From Costus lasius (Eukaryota; Streptophyta; Magnoliopsida; Zingiberales; Costaceae), in NCBI GenBank assembly GCA_027563935.2, contig CM050454.1, forward strand, positions 76,838,596 to 76,902,595: a stretch of 64,000 nt of DNA, given 5' to 3'. Below, piece after piece: positions 1 to 11,178 of this stretch. Each line of letters begins with the position of its first letter. Position 1 is the stretch's first letter. Position numbers and translations under genes: made by a program. The notes below the pieces were generated by a model. The model made no database searches and was not told the DNA's origin. It was given only the letters and a program-made list of their open reading frames with translations.

Positions 1-99
1 GGCCATCAATCCTCTTCGAAATACCCATGCATTCCCAGTCTTCCGAAGTATTAGCTTCGAAGATACAGAACCATGGTCTTTCTCAGATTCAGGCACACA

Positions 100-435
100 T
101 TATGAAGATCCAACAGAACTCTCCTGATCATTGTCTATAGAGCATGGTGTGAAGAGACCTTTGAGATGTATGATTAGATCATAGATCTCCATCTCATCAC
201 ATTCAACCTTGACCTCTGGGGTCATGCACTCTAAGACAAGAGCAGTGTACTGTTCGTTATCTTCACAATGTTCAAGATAGACATTCCACTCCCAGTCATT
301 AGTGAAATACACACTGGGCTGGGATGGAGGTCTTTCAAGAAGATGCACCTTATTTTCTTGTTTCAGTATCTTGGACAAAATCTTGAACCATTTTGTCCAA
401 TTTGTCCCATCCAGTTTATGTTTATAAAGTTTCAA
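100..435 (-). pseudogene. copia family-2 gag fragment (element Y)
   Basis: The minus-strand reading is a decayed Ty1/copia Gag N-terminal region (UBN2-type). It has the family's layout: a W-x-x-W segment early on (TNWTKW), a L-E-R turn, then 'CMTPEV' and a Y-D-L-I-x-x-L-K-x-L-F helix, matching 'MTPELQ...IANLKMLY' in the intact elements of this window. The normal initiator lies upstream of 435 and appears lost. The frame breaks at 100 and the rest of gag runs off the left edge. The leader and LTR of the same element follow at higher coordinates, as expected for a minus-strand copy. Confidence 0.7.
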
Positions 436-1453
436 TCTTAGATCAGGAGATGCCTTCTACAATAAGCAAATAAGTAAAGTAAGTACAATGATAAAGCATT
501 TAATAAGGACTTTAAATTAAATGCTATGCTCCCACTACTTCCAAAACAAGTTGAGAACTCTCTAACTCAACATGGAAATAGGTGAGTAGGATCCTAATTT
601 CACATAAGGTCTCCGCGACTCACGAGGGTGAGTTGAGATGCACAGAGAGTCTCATGCTTCCTTAGGTAGGCATGCCAGCCAATTGTGCCATGCACAATTC
701 CTCTTAGTTGAGACAGACTAGGCGCCTTGTGTCCAGCGAGGGCTGGATACAACACAAAACCCTATCCTCTCAAAAGCTCCCTCTAGTAATTCATCATGTC
801 AATGACATATGAAAAACTAGTCAAGTCTGGTCCTAACCGTTATGCCTAGGGCCAACAAATTTCCTTGCGAAGGCACGCCCAGGTTAAAACTGGACTGGGG
901 AAATCATTATCACCACACACCTTCTAAAGATAAGTGGGTGTGTCCCACGAGGGTGGGAAACAGTTCACAACACCACCGATCGATAGTTTGATGAGGGCTA
1001 CGCGTTAGAAGGCTATCGACTTGATATTGTATTGAGAGTTTTTGCATGTTTGTTTTATTCTTTTCTAGCATGCAGTTTTCCTATGGTTATGGCAGCAAAG
1101 GAAAAACATCACAGGCATGCTATGGACAAAATAATAAACCATCACAGGCATGCTATTTTGGTCGATATGGTCATAGCCCTTTTCATACACATAACTTGTC
1201 ACGAGCCATGTGACATGTTATTGTGCATCCAAGGGTTGCGAGTCCCTGAAGCAAATCAGCCCATGCCAGAAGCCGAAAGCGAGTGTCCTTCCCTCAGCCG
1301 CAAGTCCATCACCAAGCTTCCAAAGCTGGCGCCACTCTGATATCGGTTGAAGAAGACACCTTGTAGTCTTTGATGAACCTTAACCTATCTCATGTAAACA
1401 ATTCTACATCTATTATAAGGAAAGATGAAAATTTTACATCAAGAAGGGGGAGA

Positions 1454-1469
1454 ACCACACGCAGGTGGT
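1454..1469 (-). other. leader hairpin with ACGCAG/CTGCGT loop
   Basis: The + strand reads ACCAC-ACGCAG-GTGGT, a perfect 5-bp stem around a six-base loop. The same loop closes three different stems in the family-1 leaders of C, D and F, so this looks like a related leader element in family 2. Confidence 0.55.
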
Positions 1470-1955
1470 AGAAAGATTTTACAAGCATTCATCACAGCTG
1501 GAAACATGCTTCCACATCACAACACAGGAGGGCACTCGCTATGACCATATCAACCCATGGAAGAGATAAGTGGCGCATATATAAAATTTGAAAAAACCGT
1601 AATAATCAAATTTTATCCCCTTATGCGCCAACTCCATCCAAAGCACTCTCTGAATCAAATTTATGCTAAAATTGGGATCAAGTTTCATGATGATTTCATG
1701 GACCCTATCGGCTGGCAATTTTGTCAGATCAAGAGACCTGGCCAGTTCGAAGACACAATGCCCATCCTACTTGACAAAACTACGTGCGCCTTTGGTCTTA
1801 AATCCATCATAAACACAATCCAATTTTCGGCCATAAAAATTGATGAAAGAAGTTTGGATGAAAGCGCCTTCTAGGTTAAACGCGCATGGATGAACGAAAA
1901 ATTTTCCAAAAATTTTTCACACAAGCAAACGTACACCTTGTGTTTCTCGCAAGTA

Positions 1956-1967
1956 GCTCTGATACCA
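1956..1967 (-). other. primer binding site of element Y
   Basis: The minus strand reads TGGTATCAGAGC, the usual plant complement to the 3' end of initiator-methionine tRNA. It lies one base inside the LTR boundary at 1969, so the adjoining LTR is the 5' LTR of a minus-strand element. Confidence 0.85.
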
Positions 1968-1968
1968 C

Positions 1969-4192
1969 TGTTAGGGAATGCCGGGTGTAATTTAAAATTT
2001 TGCAGTCCCAGGACGCAGCGGAAGAAGCATTACACCCGAAACACATTCCTTTCCCAAGGATCCATGCGAGAGAGAAGACACAAGGATGTGTTAGAGATGT
2101 ACCTCTTTTGCTTGTCTAGATGTCGAAGCCATGTTGAAGGCGCCCAAGTGTTCGCCCTCTACAAGTATCCACGCGTCGACTCCTTGATCGTTGCTCCCTT
2201 CCACGCTCGGTGCTAGCCTCGGGAAGAGAATCGAGCCTTAGGGTTCCTTCACTCTTCTTGCGCCACCTCCAAGGTTCATGCGCCAAGTGCAAGGAAGATG
2301 CCGCCAACTCCTTATCCTCTTTACTCCAAGAGAAGAGGGAGAAGATGAGTTTCGGTCTTGAGGAAGATTAAAGGGAAATTGCGCCACTAAGTCCTTCTCC
2401 AAATCACGCCAAGAGGAGAGGAAGGAGAAGACTTGCGGTCACTTGTTGGAAGAAGGGTTGCGCCACTTTGATGTTGTCACCCTTTGCCCTTGCTTTCGCC
2501 CCTCTATTTGTGTTCACGTCTCCAAGTGTTCATCAACTAGAGAGGGCGACAATGGGTCCTATAAATAGGACTAGAGGCGGTTTGGGCAAGGGCTAAGATT
2601 ATGCCAAGTGTATGGCTAGGATGAAGGAGCCTTGAGGTAAGGAAAGTCTCCAAGACTTTGTCATAAACCTCATTCAACCTATCCATATTTGTCCAAGCAC
2701 TATATCAGCCCAAGACATGCCTTAAATGCATTCTTACCATCAAAGGATAAGTGGCTAGGCACAACATGCATGAGGAATTTCGGCTAGAGTGGTGTCTTGG
2801 GAGAAACTAGGGTTTGAAGTAAGGTAAGTCTCCAAGACATTACCATATACCTCTTCCCTATGTCCATATGCGCCTAGGAACTTCCCATAAAAGTTCTCAA
2901 GCCATATCAGCCCCAAGACTTGCCTTAGAAGCAAGTATTCCATCCAAGGAAGAAGGGCTAGGTGCCCTTTACTTCCATAATGAAGCAAAGGCGCCTCCCT
3001 CACCCCATTATGCCCCTAGGCGCCAATGGGGTGAGATTTCTCCCCATTATACCCTTTTAAGCCAATTCCTATTCATGACAACTAATTATTGGGCCTCATT
3101 GGATAATGAGCTAGCCCAAACTTCATGGCGTGGGTTGATTAAGCCATTGGATCTAATCCAATGCAACCCTAATCCAAATGTGACCAATCTAGGTCAATTT
3201 CGGGTCAACCTGCCAAAAATGAAGTTTGGCTCCAATAACTTTCTTCCAACTCATCAGGCCCATTGGCGCTGATGAAATCTTCCAAATGGATCCAAGTTAT
3301 CCAATAACTTGATCCTAAGGCTTCTGATTAAAATAACGTCAAGAGTCTATTGTGTGTGACCCCGTAGGATCCATATGACGATGGCAATGATGTAAACATC
3401 ATAAGTAGTGAGGGGTATCTAGCAACACATCACTACTACCCATGTCATAGGACTTAAGTCATTATGGCAACAACTCCTAACAAACAACGAGGATTCCTAT
3501 TGCATTACAGATCCCTTTGCCTAAGCTGATATCCTTCCATTGGATTAGTCTCAAATTTATTATCCAATGCATTGGTCATGACTCAACAAGTGTGGCCACA
3601 CTCTCCTGTCATGCACCAATAAGGTGGGGCGCCCTGAGTGGATATCATGCTTCCAATAAGGAAGGGGCAAATCCTACTATTGGTCATCCATGTCTCTACA
3701 TGACTTATGACATGCCCAACGACAGTCATTTTGATCTCCCATTTACGGAGAGACGTAAGACTGTATTAAAGCACACCCATCATCAAATCTAGACATGAAT
3801 ACCTCAAATCTAAGGATCAATGCAAACCTCTTTCATGTGAGATTGACTTGTTGACTAGACAAGTCAATCCTCACGGTGGATCACTCTAGTGCATCCAATG
3901 CACCTGTATGTCTGCGTTACTGTGCCCCGCACCTAACCAGCCCATACACCAGTCTCACATGTACCAAAGCTGTCCCATATCTGCTAAGGTACCTTGTCTG
4001 GGGATAGTTTATGAGAATGAATCCAATCCAAACTCCTGGGACATTATTTATGCAACTCAATACATCAACGCAGGTAGAGAAGTCTGCATAATAACGACCA
4101 TGCCTATATAAAGAGTAATAGTTCTATCAAAGTACATTCAAACAATGCCTGACCATGTCCATACATTGGTCTTTAGGGCATATACACCAACA
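1969..4192 (-). repeat. 5' LTR of copia element Y (family 2)
   Basis: This 2224-bp LTR lies in reverse orientation. On the + strand it begins TGTTAGGGAATGCC beside the primer site and ends ATATACACCAACA. Similar termini bound the LTRs at 5250-7495 and 40090-42186. Its right edge abuts plus-strand pol sequence of another element without spacer, so this edge is an integration joint. An 8-bp hairpin stem (3404-3411 with 3430-3437) matches the conserved LTR hairpin described under findings. Confidence 0.85.
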
Positions 4193-5190
4193 GCCTGTGT
4201 ATACAAAAAATTCAGTGGGAGCTTGGTGACTTTTCTGGCCTTGTATGTCGATGACATACTACTCATTGGAAATGACATCCCTAGTCTTCAATCTGTGAAG
4301 ACATGGTTAGAGAAGTGTTTCGATATGAAGGACTTGGAGGAGGCCACCTATATCCTAGGTGTGAGGATCTACAGGGATAGATCTAAGAGGCTCCTAGCCC
4401 TCAGTTAAAGTACCTACATTAATAAGGTCTTGAAGAGGTTCAATTTAGAGCAATCCAATAAGGGATTCCTTCTAGTGAGACATGGCCTTATTCTCTCAAA
4501 GAGCTAATGTCCTACCACACAGGCTGAGAGGGATGACATAAGTTGAATACCTTATGCTTTGGTAGTATGATTGATCATGTATGCAATCTTGTGTACTAGA
4601 CCAGATGTGGCTTATGCTGTGAGCATAATCTGCCGATACCAATCCAATCTAGGTCTACAGCACTAGGTGGCTGTAAAGAACATCCTGAAGTATTTGAGAA
4701 GAACTAAGGATTTGTTCTTGGTCTATGGGGGATAGGAAGATCTCAGTGTTTAGGGCTACACTGATGCATCATTCTAGTCAGACGTTGATGACTTCATATC
4801 GCAAGCAAGCTATGTGTTCTAGTTGAATGGAGGAGCCGTATGCTGGAAAAATCTTCAAGCAATCCACCATAGCTGATTCTACAACCGAGGCTGAGTATAT
4901 CGCCACTTCTAAGGCAGCCAAAGAAGCTGTTTGCATCAGGAAGTTCATTTTTGAGCTTTAGGTGCTTCCAACCACTGTGGATCCATTTGAACTCTTTTGT
5001 GACAACAATAGAGCGATTGTACAAGCAAAGGAACCATGGTCTCATCAAAAGTCCAGACACATACTCAGGAGATTTCACCTGATCAGAGAGATCATTGACA
5101 AATGTGATGTCAAGATTAGCAGAGTTGACAATGACAATAATCTAGCAGACCCACTGACTAAGGCTTTGGTGCAGTAAAAACATGATGGCC
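4193..5190 (+). pseudogene. copia family-2 pol fragment, RT to RNase H (element Z)
   Basis: Translation starts mid-reverse transcriptase with PCVYKKFSGS. It continues through the YVDD box (about 4245-4256) and the connection domain, then RNase H, ending in 'NNLADPLTKALVQ' at 5177. Stops and frameshifts occur between 4408 and 4962, including an early stop in place of the C-Q-S-T segment seen in intact copies, so it is not expressed as one protein. The 5' part of pol is cut off exactly at the LTR end of element Y. A PPT-like stretch and an LTR follow. Confidence 0.85.
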
Positions 5191-5249
5191 ATGCCAGGGA
5201 TATGTGATTGAGATTTCTCAACAACTAGGACTAAGTGCAACTAAGAGAT

Positions 5250-7495
5250 TGTTGGTGCATATGCCCTTAGGACTAGATGTTGGTCTATCTTATGTACTAT
5301 TTGACATTGATATCTTATATATATTATTCCGGTATTGTCATTACTATGATATGTTTACATTTGCGAATATATACTTACATAATAATATCCCTGGAGACAC
5401 ATTGTGTCTGTGCTCAAACTTTGTCCTCAGTCAAGTACTTGAGTGGATATGGGATAGCTTTGGTACATATGAGACTGGTATATGGGCTGGTTAGGCACAA
5501 GGTGCTAATGCAGGTATATGAGTATATCAGTGGTAGATATACTGGATTAACCCGCTCTAAGGCTCTAACTTGGTGTCATGACTTAACCTCACAAGTGACA
5601 GGAGATGCATTTATTCTTTGACTTAAGGTCATTGACCCTTCTATATGGTTAGAAACATACTTTGATACAACCTAACACCTCACCATAGTTGGGAAGTCAT
5701 AACGGTTGTCATTGAGTATGTGACGACCCATATGAGAGGATCAATGGACAGATATAGGATTTGCCTCTTCCTAAGAGAAGCTTGATATCAATGGAGCCCC
5801 CCCTATGGTTCTATGACTGAAAGTGTATGGTCATACCCAGCTGAGAACCTGATTTAGTCATGACCAAGAGATTGGGTGACAATAAGAGGTGACACACTTA
5901 TCCAATCGGATATCAGTTTGGCAAAGGTACCGTAATGCATTAGTATCTTGTTGCGATGATGGGGATGTCGATGTTGATATCTATTCTGAAGACTTGGGTA
6001 GCAGCGATGCACTACTAGGTGCCACTCACTGCTTGTGATGACCTAAATTTATCACTGCCAATATCAGAGGAACCTACAAGGTCGCATACCTTGATACTCG
6101 AGTTTTTGTATTGATCGGGTAGCCTTCGGATTGAGTTATTTCATAACTTGGATCTATTTGGGAGATTTCATCAGCGCCATTAGGCCTAATAAGATGGAAG
6201 AAGCTTATTAGATCCAAACCTCATTTTTATCATATTATCCCAAAATTAACCATGGTTAGCCTCATTTGACTTGGGTTACATAGGATTAGATCCAATGACT
6301 TGGTTAACATGAGTAATGAAGTTTGGGGTAGGCCCATTGCCCAACGGGATTTGCTAATAAGTTGTAATGAAGAGATAAGTAGACTAAAGCATATAATGGG
6401 GAAGAATTAATGGCATAGGCGCATGTAGAGTTCTAGTTGGACTAGGATTGGTGCCTATGACCATAATTAGTATCTTCCAAGTGATTGGAATTAATTTATT
6501 CACTTGAGATATTAATTGGATTGTGATAAGCACATATGGGTTGATTATTAATATAATTAGAGTCCTAATTGGATTAGGACTTGTGCCCAAGCCACATTAA
6601 GCAAACTTTCATCATGTCTTAACTTGGTCTTGGTGCATGCATGGGAAATATGCTTCTTCAGGTAACCTTTGAGCCCATATGTAATACCCCGAGTATAGTC
6701 CCACAATGCAAGTGGGAGAAACCATTATGTGGTTTATAAAGCCTAGTGGGCTTGCTATTGTTAACTTAGGTTTAAGCATTTTAATAGATTGGGCCATGTT
6801 GCAAATCGGTTCACCAAGTTAATAAATAGTTTGCTTACTAAGAGGGTTAAAACAGCATATGGCTGAATGCTTGCTTAGGCAAGGCTTAGGTGCATATGGA
6901 TTAAGGATATAATCAAGATAATAGATTGATTTAACTCCTTGAATCATGCCCTAATCACCTAAACCTTCCAACTACCCCAAACAGCCTCTGCATGTTATAA
7001 AAGAGACCCTAGCCGACCCCTTGACATACACAATCTCTTGGAGGCATGGATATCAAAGGGGGCACAAGCTTAGGAGCTCTTCTTCCATCAAAGGCCGCAA
7101 GCACCTTTCCTCTTCCTTCCCTTGGCGCAACTGAAGCAAGGCTTGGTGGCATCTTTTCCTTCTTCTTCCTCTTAGTGAATCCTCCTCCTTGTGGGTGGAG
7201 CAAGTGATCAAGAAGGACTCCCTTGGCATGGATCTTCTTCCCAAGGCTGGCACTGGGCGTGGAAGAAGAGAACTCAAGCATCGGCTGTGTGCGAGACTGT
7301 AGAGGGTGAACTCTTGGGCACCTACATCACTTCTCCATCTATTGCTTTGAGGTACCATCTCTTTCTTATTGTGTCGACCCCCTCACTTGACTTGATCTTC
7401 TGTGTTTTTATGACTGGCCTATTTCGGGGATTTACTTCCACTGTATGTATCTGTGTATGTATGTAAAATTTGAAAATCCCCAGGGTTTCCCAACA
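5250..7495 (+). repeat. 3' LTR of copia element Z (family 2)
   Basis: This is a 2246-bp forward LTR starting TGTTGGTGCATATGCCC just after the purine-rich 'ctaagagat' and ending GGGTTTCCCAACA. No primer site follows, which fits a 3' LTR. It is visibly diverged from the Y LTR. It contains the conserved core near 6002-6100 with GGTCGCA. Short open frames inside are not shared with other copies. Confidence 0.85.
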
Positions 7496-8059
7496 TCTCC
7501 TTTGTCAAGCTATAAAAAAATCTCAAAGCTTTGAGCTTTGAGCCCTCAGAGAGCAATAAATCCGCCAATTTAGAGCCGCTCTCATCACCTTGTCATGCAA
7601 AATTGAAGCTAAGAAGGTGACGATGGTAGCAGAACCCTAGCGACACCTTCTATCATTTGTAGCCAAAAGGATACAAAGAATTGAATCATGAAATTCATAC
7701 AGAGGAGAACCACGAGTATGAAGAGTCTTGCTTCAAATTTAATTGAAATCTATCATTGATTGTGTGAGATTTGAGTCGAAACAATTGCCACACATGTAGG
7801 GAAGAAGCTAAGTTCAAAAACACAATCACGACTCGTGACTGGAATCAAGACCAGGAGAGAAAAAGTATAAGTTTTGTCCAATTTTTATGGGAGAGTTGCT
7901 AATTTGTTATTTTATTTTTCATAAACTGATTGTATACTATTGCTTGAGTTTAAGATGAATGACATGAAAATTATTGTAGCTTAAACTTGGTTTTTAGGCT
8001 ATAGGGAATAACCCCTTAGTTTTCCTCTTAGCAATGAATTCTAGCATGACTTTTATTTT
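7496..8059. other. unassigned spacer between element Z and element D
   Basis: About 560 bp with no gene, LTR terminus or internal retrotransposon sequence that I recognise. It is probably the DNA flanking element Z. The five bases before 8060 (ATTTT) do not match those after D's 3' LTR (CATCA). Confidence 0.4.
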
Positions 8060-8231
8060 TGTTGGGGTATGCCCTTAAGGCTAATGTTTGAGGCCTTGGG
8101 TTATTTTCAGTATCATGTATAAACTATGTATATGTTTTCTAAAGGCAATTGTTGTTATTCAGATTGTTGCATTATCTGCTGCTATATGTATACTTCTGAG
8201 TAATGTCTCAATCATGTTCAGCTGTGCTGAC
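8060..8231 (+). repeat. first 172 bp of element D 5' LTR
   Basis: It begins TGTTGGGGTATGCCC, the family-1 LTR start, and runs 172 bp to GCTGAC, where a complete new LTR start interrupts it. The remainder of this LTR resumes at 20783-20788 with CTGACATTCAGAG. It differs at many sites from the neighbouring LTR start at 8232, so it is not a simple tandem duplication. Confidence 0.8.
8227..8231. repeat. target-site duplication CTGAC, left copy
   Basis: The five bases CTGAC immediately precede the LTR start at 8232 and recur immediately after the LTR end at 20782. They mark the ends of the element-B insertion. Confidence 0.8.
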
Positions 8232-9374
8232 TGTTGGGGTATGCCCTTAAGGCTAATGTTTGAGGCCTTGGGATTGTATCAGTATCATGTAATAAACTCT
8301 TATGTTTATAAAGGCATGGTTGTTATTCAGGTTATTATATTGTCTGCTGCAATAATTGTACTTCTGAATAATGTCTCAAAGCTGTTTAGCTGGGCTGACA
8401 TGCTATAAAGTCCTTAGTCGATATATCTTGGTGAACATGAGACAGCCTTGATATGGTTAAGACTAATATGTGTTCTAATCTTATAGGATGCTTCGAGCAT
8501 GGAATAAGATGTAGACTCATGGGTACATTGGATGTACTGGACAGACCCTACTAGGATATTCAATTGTTTGTCACAATGTGAATAATCCTTGATTGCGACA
8601 AGTGGCACATTTCCTCTGACTTGAGATCACTTGTGTTTCTAAATGATGATTGTCATTGTTTTGAGTTAGTTCAATATCATTTGAAACATAATGATTATAG
8701 ACTATCTTGGATGGTGAGCTTGAGTCAGGTTAGGGCACTAGTGATAGACAAAGGATTGCCGTCTCCTTGTTTAAGGAGTGTGATGTTCTAAAGGGGCCCC
8801 CTGGATGAGATGATTGAGAAAGTGTATGGCCATACCTAGGTGACTATGTTCATCTGATCTAATCATGCTCATCATATTGGAGTTACAAGCTTGACACGCT
8901 TGTCCAATAAGAACATCCAGTGGCAAAGGAAACATGCATGCCTTGTGAGTTGGATTCACACTTGTGCTGTGGTTTGGGTGTAGTCTTGGAAGACTCTTTT
9001 CTTTATATCGGGAGACAGTGATGTGTTGCTAGATACCCCTCACTGATCGTGATAATGTGAGTTATCGTTACCGACATTTAAAGGAAACCCTCAGGGTCGC
9101 ACAATTTGATGATATGGCTTACTTAAGTCAGATCGTGTGGACTGAATTGTTCAGGTTCAGTTTAAAGAGTTTTAATCTCTGATTGTAAGTGAGATCTGGT
9201 CTGATCATGTTTGATTGATTAGGGCTTGAGATCGGTAAGCTTCGATCGAGAGATTGGATGCTAGATCAGTGAGATCAGCAGCATCAAGAGATCGACGGTC
9301 AGATCAAGAGCCTTAGGGTTTAATGTGATCTGGACTAATGGCTTGGGTCGATTGGTCTATGAACCAAACCAAAT
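8232..9374 (+). repeat. 5' LTR of element B, 3'-truncated
   Basis: A forward family-1 LTR of about 1.14 kb from TGTTGGGG. It stops after 'gaaccaaaccaaat' and joins integrase-coding sequence directly. The last about 0.5 kb of the LTR, the primer site, leader, gag, protease and most of integrase are missing, so this is an internal deletion joint. Confidence 0.85.
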
Positions 9375-10633
9375 GCTGCAAAGGTACTAAACCGAGTGCC
9401 ATCCAAGGCAGTTTCAAAGACGCCATATGAGTTATGGTATGGGAAACAGCCGAGCTTAACATTTATCAGGATCTGGGGCTGCGAGGCTTATGTCAAAAAG
9501 CTCGCCTCTGGGAAACTAGAGAGCAGATCTGACAAATGTATCTTTGTCGGTTACCCTAAGGAAACTAAGGGTTATTATTTCTACGATCCCAAAGAGAACA
9601 AGGTGTTTGTTGCTCGGACGGCCATATTTCTTGAGAAGGAGTTTCTTCTGCAAGAGGCCAGTGGGAGAGAAATAATGCTGGATGAGAATCCAGAGGAAGG
9701 ACAAAGTAGTCAAGCACAGTTGGATGAGCCTGAGCCGGTAGAACAGGTTATTGAACAACCTGAGGCTCAGATATCACGGGAACCGCGAAGATCGGGAAGG
9801 ATCCGTCGACAGCCTGAGCGCTATGACGGAGTCTACATCATTGATAATGATGAACCCCTCACTTATGCGGATGCGGTCAGTGGACCGGAGTCAGCGAGAT
9901 GGCTTGAAGCTATGCGCGCCGAGATGGACTCCATGTCAGATAACCAAGTTTGGGATTTGGTTGATCCGCCTCCGGGAGTTATCCCTATAGGCTGTAAATG
10001 GATCTTCAAGAAGAAGATTGACATGGATGGTAACGTGGTTACCTATAAAGGCAGGCTAGTTGCGAAAGGTTTCAAACAAATCTACGGGATAGATTATGAT
10101 GAAACTTTCTCACCTGTAGCTATGTTTAAGTCTATTCGGATTCTTTTCGCGATAGCAGCATATTATAATTATGAGATTTGGCAAATGGATGTGAAAACAG
10201 CTTTCCTTAATGGAAATCTGGATGAGGATGTGTATATGACACAACCAGAAGGTTTCACTAATCCATCAGATCGTCATAAGATATGCAAATTAAAGAAGTC
10301 TATTTATGGACTTAAACAAGCATCGAGAAGCTGGAATATTCGTTTTGATGAATCAATCAGTGAATTTGGTTTCATCAAGAACGAGGATGACCCGTGTGTA
10401 TATAAGAGGTTTAGTGGGAGCGTGATTACTTTCCTAGTCCTCTACGTCGATGATATCTTGATCATTGGAAATGACATTCCTGAAATGCATGCGGTTAAGG
10501 CATGGTTAAGGAAATGTTTCCAGATGAAAGATCTAGGAGAAGCAGCCTATGTATTAGGTGTGAAGATCTACAAGGATAGATCTAAGAGGCTTCTCGGGCT
10601 GTGCCAGAGTACTTACATCGATAAAGTCCTGGA
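9375..10633 (+). pseudogene. copia pol fragment, integrase C-terminus to RT (element B)
   Basis: An open frame of over 400 codons covers the end of integrase (GKQ motif: WYGKQPS), the variable linker, and reverse transcriptase through MDVKTAF and YVDD to STYIDKVL. It is truncated at both ends: the left joins LTR sequence, and at 10633 it runs into reverse-orientation leader, adding a few unrelated residues before a stop. The frame is otherwise undamaged, so truncation rather than mutation inactivated it. Confidence 0.9.
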
Positions 10634-10638
10634 CCCCG

Positions 10639-11178
10639 GGCGGGTGTGACCCGGGGCCTAACTCATGTGCGTTCAAGGTTGTCTCAACCAGACATCGCTA
10701 CACGCCGTCTGCAGTCGACCTATAGCCACCTCAGGCTTGCGCCAAGGTGCTATCTGGTCGACCCATCTAGGCTGTCAGATAGTCTGATCAGACAGTTTGG
10801 ATCTATTTAGAAGATGACTTCAACCCTAATAACCCGTCTAAGGGTTTAAAGCAGGCGCTAGTTAGATCTAATGTGAGTCGCGCAAGAGTTTTGTTTTTGT
10901 TTTTAGAAAAACCAAAGCATGCGCCAACTAAAGGAAACATATCTTGAGTTTCGACATGCTGAAAGCATCATGTAAACTTTCGCATACACTATAGATCTAA
11001 CCCATAAGCGCAACCAAAGAAACATCATTCATGCGCCACAAAGAACTAAACATGCGTCAAGACAAGCATGTAATAATTTCGCATGAAGATAACCCTAGGT
11101 CTTGCGCAAACATGGATCACAATACATAACATAAAGTAATCATATGAATCATGCATCAAACATTGCTCTGATACCAAT
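10639..11178 (-). mobile_element. truncated leader of a second C copy (shared-LTR tandem)
   Basis: This reverse-orientation 5' leader segment matches 18131-18670 with about two substitutions by eye over 540 bp, at a constant offset of 7492 bp. It ends in a primer site (11165-11176) next to the LTR at 11179. That LTR therefore acts as 5' LTR for this piece and as 3' LTR for element C. Confidence 0.85.
11165..11176 (-). other. primer binding site (left C copy)
   Basis: The minus strand reads TGGTATCAGAGC, complementary to the initiator tRNA-Met 3' end. It lies two bases inside the LTR boundary. Its presence left of this LTR shows that a second element body once lay to the left. Confidence 0.85.

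Larger units (their letters stand above)
461..1968 (-). mobile_element. 5' leader of copia element Y (family 2)
   Basis: This is untranslated leader between the gag fragment and the LTR, with no supportable gene. Stretches at 600-790 and 800-1030 align by eye with the family-2 leader pieces at 30053-30353 and 38683-38980, which identifies the family. Short open frames here are not conserved between copies. The leader contains the hairpin listed at 1454-1469. Confidence 0.7.

Noticed and set aside
1032..2216. Open frames of about 100 codons in the Y leader and LTR
   Set aside because: They fall in untranslated leader and LTR, are not conserved in the other copies, and show no domain.
8060..8400. 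Simple tandem duplication of an LTR start
   Set aside because: The two starts differ at many sites, and the first LTR resumes at 20783 after a CTGAC duplication, which fits a nested insertion better.
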